47,706 nt of DNA from Candidatus Obscuribacterales bacterium (GTDB taxonomy: Bacteria > Cyanobacteriota > Vampirovibrionia > Obscuribacterales > Obscuribacteraceae): positions 1 to 47,706 of the forward strand of contig JAIETE010000026.1 of the NCBI GenBank assembly GCA_019745505.1, read 5' to 3'. The position numbers and the translations under genes are program-made. Positions 32,592 through 40,262 of this stretch are shown one piece after another. The notes beneath the pieces are model-generated. The model ran no database searches. It was not told the origin of the DNA and worked only from the letters and a program-made list of their open reading frames with translations. Within the stretch, counting starts at the first letter, position 1, and each line of letters opens with the position of its first letter.

Positions 32592-33473
32592 ATGTCGGCG
32601 AACAAGCGACCAACTGACGGCAAAATAACTTTGTCAACAGTCGTGATGGCGTCTATAGCGATCGGCTGTTTTGCTCTGGCGGTTTCGTCACCGCAGCTTG
32701 CTGCGATTGGCGGCCCCTACGGTATGCCACCGCCGGTGATACCGATCATCCCCCCCAGCAATCCATTCAATCCGAAGGTGCCGGTATTCGTGCCGACGGA
32801 TGTCACAGCACCCAACGTGCAACTGAGCGTTCCTGCTCTCTGGGCGCTTTCCGGAATTCAGCAGATACCGAACAGCCAGTTTCCGAAGGAAGACCAGCTG
32901 AAAGGTTCCTCCGAGTGGATCTTGGTGCGTTCCAGACCGGCGGCGGAATACACACGCCCGACTGTTTATGCCGTCACCTTGAACAAAGGCGACATCCTCG
33001 TCACCGTCAAACGCCCGTCCAATATGGCGATGGTCACCGTCCCATACGGCAAGGTCTCGATCGCCTCTGACGGGGACGCTGTCGTTCAATTCAACAACGG
33101 CATCCTCAGGGTGCAAAACATCGACGGATTGGGCAAGAGTGTTTGCGTTCAAGTACAACCGCCCGGAACCGAGATGAAAACCATTCAGTTGGCAGCCGGA
33201 TTTGAGTTCGTAGCAGGCGCACACAAGCTCAGCCAGCCGGATTTGCGACCCAAGGACGGTATTGCTCGAAGACACTTCAAATTGCTTGAAGGCGGGCACC
33301 TGGCAGTCAGCGAAATATCAGTCGACAGCGTCATCAAGAACAACGATCTGATTGCCGACATTCGTCAGAATGTGACAGGCGTAAAAGAGAGGCGTATTCT
33401 CAGCGATATGTCCAAGATGGCGGCAGTTCTCAACTATACCCGCGGCGAAGGCGGTTTCTATGAAGAGAAATAA
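32592..33473 (+). CDS. Exported protein with FecR-like beta domain
   Basis: 293 residues from ATG 32592 (GAGGG 5 nt upstream; a TTG one codon earlier also possible). Residues about 12-36 are a signal peptide or anchor (TVVMASIAIGCFALAVSSPQLAA), followed by a Pro/Gly-rich stretch. The middle (VYAVTLNKGDILVTVKRPSNMAMVTVPYGKVSIASDGDAVVQFNNGILRVQNI) has the strand pattern of a FecR domain, in which short strands build a beta helix. The C-terminus is charged and helical. Function unknown; FecR resemblance is weak. Preceded by two strong hairpins. Confidence 0.65.
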   Translation: MSANKRPTDGKITLSTVVMASIAIGCFALAVSSPQLAAIGGPYGMPPPVIPIIPPSNPFNPKVPVFVPTDVTAPNVQLSVPALWALSGIQQIPNSQFPKEDQLKGSSEWILVRSRPAAEYTRPTVYAVTLNKGDILVTVKRPSNMAMVTVPYGKVSIASDGDAVVQFNNGILRVQNIDGLGKSVCVQVQPPGTEMKTIQLAAGFEFVAGAHKLSQPDLRPKDGIARRHFKLLEGGHLAVSEISVDSVIKNNDLIADIRQNVTGVKERRILSDMSKMAAVLNYTRGEGGFYEEK

Positions 33474-33588
33474 GCGCATATTCAATATATAATCAGCACG
33501 TATCGCCTGGAAACCTCTAATTTGGCAGTTTGGTCTTGGCTCATGCCGCAGACAATAACGCCGAGCCCCTTGCAGCCGGAAATCAGGT

Positions 33589-35670
33589 ATGCCAGAAGAG
33601 AAAAATCGCAAACGAATACTCATTTTGGGCGGTGGATTCGCCGGCGTAAAGTGCGCGCGGACCCTGACGAAATATCTTTCCGCAAATGAGTACGAAATAG
33701 TGCTGTTCAACCGCGAAAACCATATGGTTTTCCATCCGCTGCTGGCGGAAGTCGCCAGCGCCGCAGTTCAACCAAAGGATGTCGCCGCACCGCTCAGACA
33801 GCTTCTTCATGGCGTCAAATGCCGAACCGAAGACGTACTCTCCATAGACATACAAAACAAAAGAGTCGAGTATGAAGGCTATGACGGTAAGCGCCGTCAA
33901 ATGGATTACGACCAGGTTGTCATCAGCTGCGGCAACACTGCCAATTTGGCTCTCATACCCGGCATGGACGACCACGCCTTCGCGTTAAAAACAGTCGGCG
34001 ATGCGCTGGCACTGCAAGCGCATATTATGGAAATGCTCGAAAAGGCTGAAGTATGCGAAGACGCCTTGAAGAAAAAATTCTATCTTTCTTTCATCGTAGT
34101 CGGTGGCGGCTTCTCAGGCGTGGAAGTGGCTGGAGAAATCAACGACCTCGTGCGCAAGAGTCGCAAATTTTTCTCGACAATTGAAGAAAAAGACATCACT
34201 GTTTCCATCGTTCACTCCGGCGAACACATTTTGCCCGAAGTCAGTCTTTCCTTGAGAACATTCGCTGAAAAGAAGATGCAAAAGACGGGTGTCTCGATGG
34301 TCCTGAAAGCCATGGCGGCGGCGGCCACGCCTGACGGAGTGATTCTAAAAGACGGAACCGTTATGGAAGCCGCAACAGTGGTATGCACCATTGGTACTAC
34401 CACCTTGCCGGTCATAAATCGCCTCGACTTACCGAAAGAACGCGGTCGATTGAAAACAGAAGCGGATATGAGCCTGCCCGGCTTCCCGCACACATGGGCA
34501 ATCGGAGACTGCGCCGCAATCATCAATGCGGAGGACGGCAAATTGTGCCCCCCGGTTGCGCAATTCGCCGAAAGACAAGGCACGCAGGTGGCTCTCAACG
34601 TGATCCGCCGGCTGAAGGGCGAACCGACCAAACCATTTTCTTTCAAGATGATGGGCGCGATGTGCTCTATTGGCGGGCGATCTGCCATAGCGGAAATCGT
34701 CGGACTGAGAATCAGCGGTTTTCCTGCCTGGTTCGTCTGGCGCGGTGTCTACTTGATGAAACTGCCATCCTTCTCCCAGCAAATCAAAGTCGGGCTGGAA
34801 TGGATGTGCGACCTGGTTTTCCCGCGCACCCTGGCGCACATGAAAGCAGACCGCTCCAGGCGTGTCAGCCGAGCCTATCATCCGACCGGCGACTACATCT
34901 TCCACGAAGGTGACCCGGCTACGGAATTCTATGTAATTCAGCAGGGACAAGTCGAAGTGGTCAAAGGCAGCATCGCAGCCGATGGCGAAGAGATACTGGC
35001 AATTCTCGGACCTGGTGATTTCTTCGGCGAAGGAGCATTGATAGATAGCGGTGCGCGCAGTGCGTCAATTAGAGCACGCTCGAATGTAGAAGTTACCGTA
35101 CTGGGGCGCAACGTATTCACGCAGATCTCCTCTTGCTTGGCACCGCTGCGCGACGCCGTAGCAAAAGCGATGAAACGCCGCACCAATATCTGGAAAAATT
35201 TGCCGGAAGCCAAAGAAATTCTGGAGACGATTCCACTTTCATGCCTGATAGAACCAATGACACATCCGCCCTTGAAGCCGGCAGATCCAGTCGAAACAGC
35301 GATTGAATTGATCAATATCCACAAACTTGATTTTATTTGTGTCGTCAACGACAACGAACAATTGGTCGGCATTGTCTCACGCTCCGATCTGTTCCGAGCC
35401 ATTGAACTGGCCGTTCAGGATCGCAGCCTGCGCGTTTGCGTCCGCGATATCATGGTGCCCGAACCGATTTACATATCTGAGAATGAAAGCACAAGCCTGG
35501 CCCTTTCAACAATGAGAGAACATGGTTTGAAAAAACTTCCGGTCGTCGAATCCAGAGACTATCCCGTCTTGAAAGGCGCAGTGCGCGTGGAAAACATTCT
35601 CGACAATCTGGTCAAGCTCTGGCTGGCCGGCGAACTGCTGGTGGCAACCAAGTCAGCCCACAAATCTTGA
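33589..35670 (+). CDS. NDH-2 NADH:quinone oxidoreductase fused to cNMP-binding and CBS domains
   Basis: 693 residues. Residues 8-420 are a type II NADH dehydrogenase: FAD site ILGGGFAGV (12-20), NADH site IVVGGGFSGVEVAGE (169-183), FAD-end AIGDCAA (304-310), quinone/membrane region PPVAQFAERQG and the C-terminal amphipathic part. Residues about 425-515 form a cyclic-nucleotide-binding domain with a phosphate-binding cassette FFGEGALIDSGARSASI (E481, R490). Residues about 553-675 are a CBS pair. It oxidises NADH to quinone without proton pumping; the added domains suggest control by cAMP/cGMP and by an adenylate ligand. Fusion unusual; no frameshift visible. Confidence 0.9.
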   Translation: MPEEKNRKRILILGGGFAGVKCARTLTKYLSANEYEIVLFNRENHMVFHPLLAEVASAAVQPKDVAAPLRQLLHGVKCRTEDVLSIDIQNKRVEYEGYDGKRRQMDYDQVVISCGNTANLALIPGMDDHAFALKTVGDALALQAHIMEMLEKAEVCEDALKKKFYLSFIVVGGGFSGVEVAGEINDLVRKSRKFFSTIEEKDITVSIVHSGEHILPEVSLSLRTFAEKKMQKTGVSMVLKAMAAAATPDGVILKDGTVMEAATVVCTIGTTTLPVINRLDLPKERGRLKTEADMSLPGFPHTWAIGDCAAIINAEDGKLCPPVAQFAERQGTQVALNVIRRLKGEPTKPFSFKMMGAMCSIGGRSAIAEIVGLRISGFPAWFVWRGVYLMKLPSFSQQIKVGLEWMCDLVFPRTLAHMKADRSRRVSRAYHPTGDYIFHEGDPATEFYVIQQGQVEVVKGSIAADGEEILAILGPGDFFGEGALIDSGARSASIRARSNVEVTVLGRNVFTQISSCLAPLRDAVAKAMKRRTNIWKNLPEAKEILETIPLSCLIEPMTHPPLKPADPVETAIELINIHKLDFICVVNDNEQLVGIVSRSDLFRAIELAVQDRSLRVCVRDIMVPEPIYISENESTSLALSTMREHGLKKLPVVESRDYPVLKGAVRVENILDNLVKLWLAGELLVATKSAHKS

Positions 35671-35683
35671 TTCCCTTGCGCAA

Positions 35684-36424
35684 CTAGGCCGCCTGTTCGA
35701 GGCGCACTATCTTTTCGAATTCCAGAGACCAAGAACGGTTGATTTTGCAGCGGCTCTCCAGGCACGCATTGGGCATGCCGGAAATTTCCGATCTAAGAGC
35801 GGCAACTTCACGATAGAGACTCTCCGTCAGATTGCGAGCGACCTCGGGTGCTTGCGCCTCGTATCTGCCGGCATAACTTTCCAAATCAACAGGTTCGCCG
35901 AATATAATTCTGGCGACATTAGGCTTGCCCCACTCGTACATGATTGACGCCGGAATCACTTTTACCTCGATGCCCTTGCTTTGCGCAGACAGTGCAGCCT
36001 TGGCAGCGCCCAGCTTGAAGGGATGCAGAACGCCATCGTAAAAAACCGTGCCTTCCGGAAACACGACAAGCCCGTCGCCTTTGCGAAACCCGTCCTCGGC
36101 AAAGCCGATGAGGTCGCTTTTCGGATCGGCCGGAAAAGCTCCAACCCAGGGAAGTGTGACGCCCTGATAGCCTTTCAGCTCCGCAGGCGAAACCATGTAA
36201 TTGGCTCTTCTTCGCAACGCCCGCAAAACCATGAGTCCATCGAATCGCGATGAATGATTGCTGACCAGAATGAAAGGTCCGGTCTTAGGTATATTGTTTC
36301 GACCATAGACTTCAACGCGTCTGAATTTGAATCGCAAGACTATCTCATTGACGATCCACAAGAAGAGCGCGCCGAACCAGTTTTTCCTATCTACCAACTT
36401 CTTCAATTTGCGAAATTCTCTCAT
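35684..36424 (-). CDS. 1-acylglycerol-3-phosphate acyltransferase-like (PlsC family)
   Basis: 246 residues from ATG 36424; an in-frame GTG at 36535 would add 37 residues that could be real. The acyltransferase motif NHSSRFD (H57, D62; HX4D) and FPEGT (122-126) are intact, with membrane-proximal hydrophobic segment WFGALFLWIVNEIVL. Such enzymes transfer acyl chains to lysophosphatidic acid or related lipids at the inner membrane. Which acceptor is used is unclear. It is convergent with the NDH-2 fusion gene and downstream of the NCS1 permease gene (157-nt gap). Confidence 0.85.
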   Translation of the reverse strand: MREFRKLKKLVDRKNWFGALFLWIVNEIVLRFKFRRVEVYGRNNIPKTGPFILVSNHSSRFDGLMVLRALRRRANYMVSPAELKGYQGVTLPWVGAFPADPKSDLIGFAEDGFRKGDGLVVFPEGTVFYDGVLHPFKLGAAKAALSAQSKGIEVKVIPASIMYEWGKPNVARIIFGEPVDLESYAGRYEAQAPEVARNLTESLYREVAALRSEISGMPNACLESRCKINRSWSLEFEKIVRLEQAA

Positions 36425-36581
36425 GCTAAAACCGAAGCGAAATGAATCGCCTCTCCTCCAGTATTCGGTAAAAACAATAGCCTTACAAATCCAAGTTACA
36501 GCCTCAGCAATTGCAAAAGGGTTTTGCCCTAACACTTTGCCGACTGTTGATAGAAGAGATTCAATAACCAGTGACTCAATA

Positions 36582-38102
36582 CTATTCGGGCTTTTGGAAT
36601 CTGGCGCTTTTCATCATCGCCAGATAACTCACACCGGCCATGGCAAAACCGACAAACCACCCGTAGTCATAGAGCGGCTTCATCAAGTCGACCACCACGC
36701 CAATCCAGGCAAAAAAGCAGCCTATACAGGTAGCCGCCACGGCTTTCCAGTTCCAACCGTTGTTGTAGGTATATTCGCCTTTTTGCAGATAGAGGTCAGC
36801 CAGATTGAGCTTTTGCTTTCGTACAATCCAGTAATCGGCAATCAATACGCCGCCGATCGCTCCCAATCCGCCCGAATAGCCTATCAACCACTTATATATG
36901 TAGCCGGAGGGGTCGGCGACCAATAGCCATGGGCACATCAAAATCCCCAAAATACCTGTGATTAGCCCGCCCGTGCGAAAGCTTATCCAGCGCGGAAATG
37001 CGTTGGCAAAATCATTGGCGGGCGAAACAACATTGGCTGCAATATTGACAGCCAATGTCGCAACTGCAACGGTAAACATTGCTATCGCTACAACCAGCGG
37101 ATTGGAGAAGTGACCGATCAACTTGACCGGATCCCAGAGCTCTTGCCCGCTGGTATTCGGATAAATCACAAGAGCGCAGGAAGTTATGACAATTCCCATG
37201 GACGCAAACACAGTCATTGCGGTCGGCAGCGCTACGACTTGCCCGACGGTTTGTTCTTTCTGGCTCTTACCGAAGCGCGTAAAGTCAGGCATATTCAAAG
37301 ACAGCGTGGCCCAAAATCCGATCATGGCTGTCAAATTCGGAATGAATACCGGCAAGAATGCCGACAAAGTAGGAAATTTGCCGCCGTCGCCCAGCATGCC
37401 GCCAAAGCCGTGTGCTGCCGATACAGCCCAGATAACCATCGAAAAACACATAATCATGACGAAAGGCGCTGCCAGCCCTTCGACCTTTTTCAGCAAGTCC
37501 ATACCCTTATAGATGATAAGAATATTGAGCCCCCAGAAAAGAGCAAAACCAATCCATTCGCCCGGGACATGACCCGCAATAGGACCACCTAATGAAGTTT
37601 CCCAGCCCGGGAAAACCGATTTGAAGAAAACATGCAATGCTTGCCCACCGATCCAGGCCTGAATGCCGAACCATCCACAAGCGACCACTGCGCGCATCAG
37701 TGCGGGCAGGTTTGACCCGTATGTGCCGTAGGCAGCCCGTGCAAAAACCGGAAAGGGGATACCGTATTTGGTGCCCGGATGAGAATTCAGCAGGATCGGC
37801 GCTAAAACAATGATATTGCCCAGAAGAATAGTGACGACAGCTTGCCACCAATTCATTCCGTTGGCGATCAGGCTGGAGGAAAGCATGTAGGTCGGAATGC
37901 AGGCGGACATGCTGACCCAGAGAGCTGCGTAATTATAAGTTGACCAATTCCGCTTTGACACGGGTATTGGTGCAAGGTCGTGATTGTAAATGGGGCTGGA
38001 AGAGATTATCGACTCGTCTGTCAGTTCGACCCGACCATCGGCATGGGCGATCTGGGTTTCCGATTGATTCGTAGTGCTGATGTCTCCATCTTCAATTGGC
38101 AT
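36582..38102 (-). CDS. NCS1 family nucleobase/cofactor permease
   Basis: 506 residues from ATG 38102, with about 12 membrane helices. The N-terminal region has DLAPIPVSKRNWSTYNYAALWVSM, GIPFPVFARAAYGTYGSNLPALMRAVVACGWFGIQAWIGG and the later NMPDFTRFGKSQKEQ, all typical of cytosine/uracil/allantoin/thiamine symporters. Members import nucleobases or related compounds with H+ or Na+. The exact substrate cannot be read from the sequence, and no purine or pyrimidine catabolic gene is adjacent. Confidence 0.92.
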   Translation of the reverse strand: MPIEDGDISTTNQSETQIAHADGRVELTDESIISSSPIYNHDLAPIPVSKRNWSTYNYAALWVSMSACIPTYMLSSSLIANGMNWWQAVVTILLGNIIVLAPILLNSHPGTKYGIPFPVFARAAYGTYGSNLPALMRAVVACGWFGIQAWIGGQALHVFFKSVFPGWETSLGGPIAGHVPGEWIGFALFWGLNILIIYKGMDLLKKVEGLAAPFVMIMCFSMVIWAVSAAHGFGGMLGDGGKFPTLSAFLPVFIPNLTAMIGFWATLSLNMPDFTRFGKSQKEQTVGQVVALPTAMTVFASMGIVITSCALVIYPNTSGQELWDPVKLIGHFSNPLVVAIAMFTVAVATLAVNIAANVVSPANDFANAFPRWISFRTGGLITGILGILMCPWLLVADPSGYIYKWLIGYSGGLGAIGGVLIADYWIVRKQKLNLADLYLQKGEYTYNNGWNWKAVAATCIGCFFAWIGVVVDLMKPLYDYGWFVGFAMAGVSYLAMMKSARFQKPE

Positions 38103-38481
38103 TGACAATACCGCCCCGCATTGATTTTTCGATTGGCCGCCGCGAAATATTACCCCGACATGCACATACACAGTAGCAGCATTCAGGCACATCGGATTTG
38201 GCTCGAAGCACTCCTACAAGCAGACAGACAGAATGGCTTGCAAGCAAAACAGGGATGACTACCCGATGCTATGCGCAACCTTTTTCCTACATTCGAAGTA
38301 AAAAAAAATCGCATGCTATTTGAACGTGCTTTTGATGCCGAATGCACGAAATGATCACAGAGAAAGATAAAATCTTCCCTCCGGCACGGAACTCGAAAAC
38401 CCTGAATCAGTCTATCTTTTGGGGTGTTGAACCGGCACAAAGATCACTGGATTTTTCCAGCAAATTAAAGTGAGGTGCGCG
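38103..38481. other. Intergenic region, no gene recognised
   Basis: Between the divergent starts of the NCS1 permease and the 71-aa gene. Only short frames without a convincing start or ribosome site; A-tracts around 38300. It should hold both promoters, but I see no clear -35/-10 pair. Confidence 0.5.
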
Positions 38482-38510
38482 CCAAATCTGCATTTGGTGG
38501 TATACCAAAT
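38482..38510 (+). promoter_or_regulatory. Three-arm inverted repeat before the 71-aa gene
   Basis: CCAAAT (38482-38487), ATTTGGT (38492-38498) and ACCAAAT (38504-38510) allow two mutually exclusive hairpins, ending 10 nt before the ribosome site of the gene at 38533. It could be an RNA switch-like leader or a protein operator. Confidence 0.4.
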
Positions 38511-38532
38511 ATAGACTCAGAAGGAGAGCGGT

Positions 38533-38748
38533 ATGAAAAAACCGAGCACAAAGACGGCTCCGAAGCGCACCAAAGCACGCAGGGCGAAAGTGTCCAGTGC
38601 CGCGCTTGCAACTTGTCCTGTGAATGGAGCTGGCTGGTGTCCTTATCCGTTTTCGGTTGCCCAGCTCGAAAAGAGAATGAAGGCAAAAGCACAGCAGACA
38701 GAAACGCCCGTCTCGACTAAGCGGAGACGAGCGGTTGTAGAGGCGTAA
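38533..38748 (+). CDS. Small basic protein with CPxxxxGWCPYPF motif (71 aa)
   Basis: AAGGAG (38521-38526) lies 6 nt before the ATG, strongly supporting translation. The N-terminus is Lys/Arg-rich (MKKPSTKTAPKRTKARRAK), the centre has CPVNGAGWCPYPF followed by helix SVAQLEKRMKAK, and the C-terminus is again basic (TKRRRAVVEA). The two cysteines could bind metal or form a disulfide; the basic flanks suggest nucleic acid or membrane binding. No family recognised. Convergent with another small Cys-containing gene. Confidence 0.65.
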   Translation: MKKPSTKTAPKRTKARRAKVSSAALATCPVNGAGWCPYPFSVAQLEKRMKAKAQQTETPVSTKRRRAVVEA

Positions 38749-38750
38749 AC

Positions 38751-38768
38751 AGCGCGATTAGTTGCGCT
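38751..38768. terminator. Weak hairpin between convergent small genes
   Basis: AGCGC (38751-38755) pairs with GCGCT (38764-38768) over an 8-nt loop between the ends of the two small genes. No T tract, so a guess. Confidence 0.25.
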
Positions 38769-38780
38769 CTCGAGTTTCTC

Positions 38781-38945
38781 TTAGGCGGCCTGGGGTTTCG
38801 TAGGCTTCCAGGTGACCATGCATACTCCATTCTTGCAAACGGGAGTGGCGTTTTGACTTGCATTCGAAGCAGTTGCTGATTGAACTTGGCGCGTTTCGCT
38901 CGTCTCTGAGCCGTCGGCTTGATTATTTATCGTGGTCGGATTCAT
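38781..38945 (-). CDS. Small protein with CKNGVC motif (54 aa)
   Basis: Start at ATG 38945 with GGAGA 6 nt upstream; the longer frame to 39086 has no comparable site. The product opens MNPTTINNQADGSETSETR, a Ser/Thr/Asn/Gln-rich disordered part, and ends PVCKNGVCMVTWKPTKPQAA, with a CxxxxC motif and an aromatic residue. No signal peptide. Function unknown; it could be a small metal-binding protein or a peptide precursor, but nothing nearby supports either. Confidence 0.5.
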   Translation of the reverse strand: MNPTTINNQADGSETSETRQVQSATASNASQNATPVCKNGVCMVTWKPTKPQAA

Positions 38946-39151
38946 GGTGAATCTCCGTTCTGCACTGGGGTTTCCGTTCAATGTCAGAATATTAAGCCGG
39001 TCCAATAAAAGAATCGATTGGGGGAAATACGCCAGAACCCCGGTTTTTCCCATGAAAATGCTTAAAAATCTCCGGAAACAACCCAAAGGACTGTTCAGGA
39101 GGCAAGCATGGCTTCAATTTTGGGGAGTTTCCGGGTCCGGCTCGGCGGACC

Positions 39152-39517
39152 TTAGCGCGGCGCTTTATAAGGCATGAAAGACAGAAAAGGCTTACCCTGC
39201 CAGACGCCCGCCGATATCGTGATAGGACCCTGGGGCGAAAGAATCAGCTTGTACTGGTCCACGCCAGGTTTGATTGCGGTTAACTCTCCGCCCGAAATCC
39301 AACTCCAGTCGACCTTACAGACGGCATCGCCATCAGAAGGGAAATTTCCTGCATCAACAATGGACGGCTCAATGCTTGGTCCTTCAGGAGTCATTTGTAC
39401 GTCCAGCAAAAGGCACTTATTTCCCGAAAGCTCGACTGCTAACTGATTCAGAGTACTGTTAGCCCGCAAAACCTTAAGGCCGGCAATCTCGGAAAGCTCA
39501 TCCTGACAATCTTTCAT
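39152..39517 (-). CDS. Hypothetical protein (121 aa)
   Basis: Starts at ATG 39517 (AGAGG about 10 nt upstream) and reads MKDCQDELSEIAGLKVLRAN. Predicted mainly beta strands (LNQLAVELSGNKCLLLDVQMTPEGPSI; VDQYKLILSPQGPITISAGVW) with three cysteines spread out. No export signal or known motif. Divergent from the TadE-like gene at 39624. Confidence 0.55.
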   Translation of the reverse strand: MKDCQDELSEIAGLKVLRANSTLNQLAVELSGNKCLLLDVQMTPEGPSIEPSIVDAGNFPSDGDAVCKVDWSWISGGELTAIKPGVDQYKLILSPQGPITISAGVWQGKPFLSFMPYKAPR

Positions 39518-39623
39518 CTTCTTTCGCCTCTTAACCCTCACCCTAGCGGGGGAGATCGTTCCTTATCTTACAGGGAATAATATAAGTGGGTTTCTTTGCC
39601 CGTTTTTGACTGGAGGGGTTCGA

Positions 39624-40199
39624 GTGGCTATGAGTCACCATATTGGAACACGCAGAGTAAGAAGATTACGACGTCCTACAGGAAGCGGCGCGATTGCAGA
39701 ATTCGCACCAGTTCTTTTCATCTTTTTTCTAGTAGTCCTTTTTCCACTTATAAATCTGATTGGCTTCGCTACCAGTTCTGCAACCGTTCTCATGATTACC
39801 AGACAGGCAGCCAGCATAGCTGGCGCATCGACAACCTGGCAAGATGCTTTGAATGGCATGGATCAAGAAACGCAAAAGTGGAAGAATTCGAGCTTCGGAA
39901 AATTCGCCAATATTACGCCGATGGGCGGATACAACGGTTCCGGGGCAGATATGTACATCGCCACTACAAGCCTCTCATCCGGCAGCACTACATATGCCAC
40001 TAAGAATTCCGGATTGGGCGCACCTGCCGATACTCAAAACAACATTTACGAATACCAAATCAGAACGCAGTTTACGATTAATCCCTGGCTCAACATGTCA
40101 GGCATGCCTTTCATAGGTTCGGTGCCTATTATCGGCAAACCGGCAAACTGCGCATACATTGCCAACTCCAACGTTGAGCATCCTGAAGGACTGCAGTAA
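39624..40199 (+). CDS. TadE-like pilus/secretion pseudopilin-type protein
   Basis: 191 residues from GTG 39624, with GGAGGGG (39612-39618) 5 nt upstream; ATG 39630 is the alternative. A basic head (RRVRRLRRPTGSGAIAEFAPVL) precedes one membrane helix (FIFFLVVLFPLINLIGFATSSATVLM), the arrangement of TadE/TadG-type proteins, where a Glu near the start of the helix and conserved hydrophobics are typical. The extracytoplasmic part is Ser/Thr/Asn-rich. No other tad gene lies in the window, so its partner machinery must be elsewhere, if TadE-like at all. Confidence 0.6.
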   Translation: MAMSHHIGTRRVRRLRRPTGSGAIAEFAPVLFIFFLVVLFPLINLIGFATSSATVLMITRQAASIAGASTTWQDALNGMDQETQKWKNSSFGKFANITPMGGYNGSGADMYIATTSLSSGSTTYATKNSGLGAPADTQNNIYEYQIRTQFTINPWLNMSGMPFIGSVPIIGKPANCAYIANSNVEHPEGLQ

Positions 40200-40224
40200 G
40201 TTTTTTTGAACTACGCATGATGCA

Positions 40225-40259
40225 ATACGGGCGGCGATATGCCGTCCGTATTTGTTTGT
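40225..40259. terminator. Rho-independent terminator
   Basis: An 11-bp stem with one G-T pair (40225-40235 with 40241-40251, loop GATAT) followed by TTGTTTGT. It lies between the TadE-like gene and the convergent amidohydrolase and can serve the former well. Confidence 0.7.
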
Positions 40260-40262
40260 AAT

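Noticed and set aside
38932..39177. 81-aa ORF on the plus strand between the small genes
   Set aside because: No ribosome site, overlaps the start of the 54-aa gene and has no distinctive pattern.
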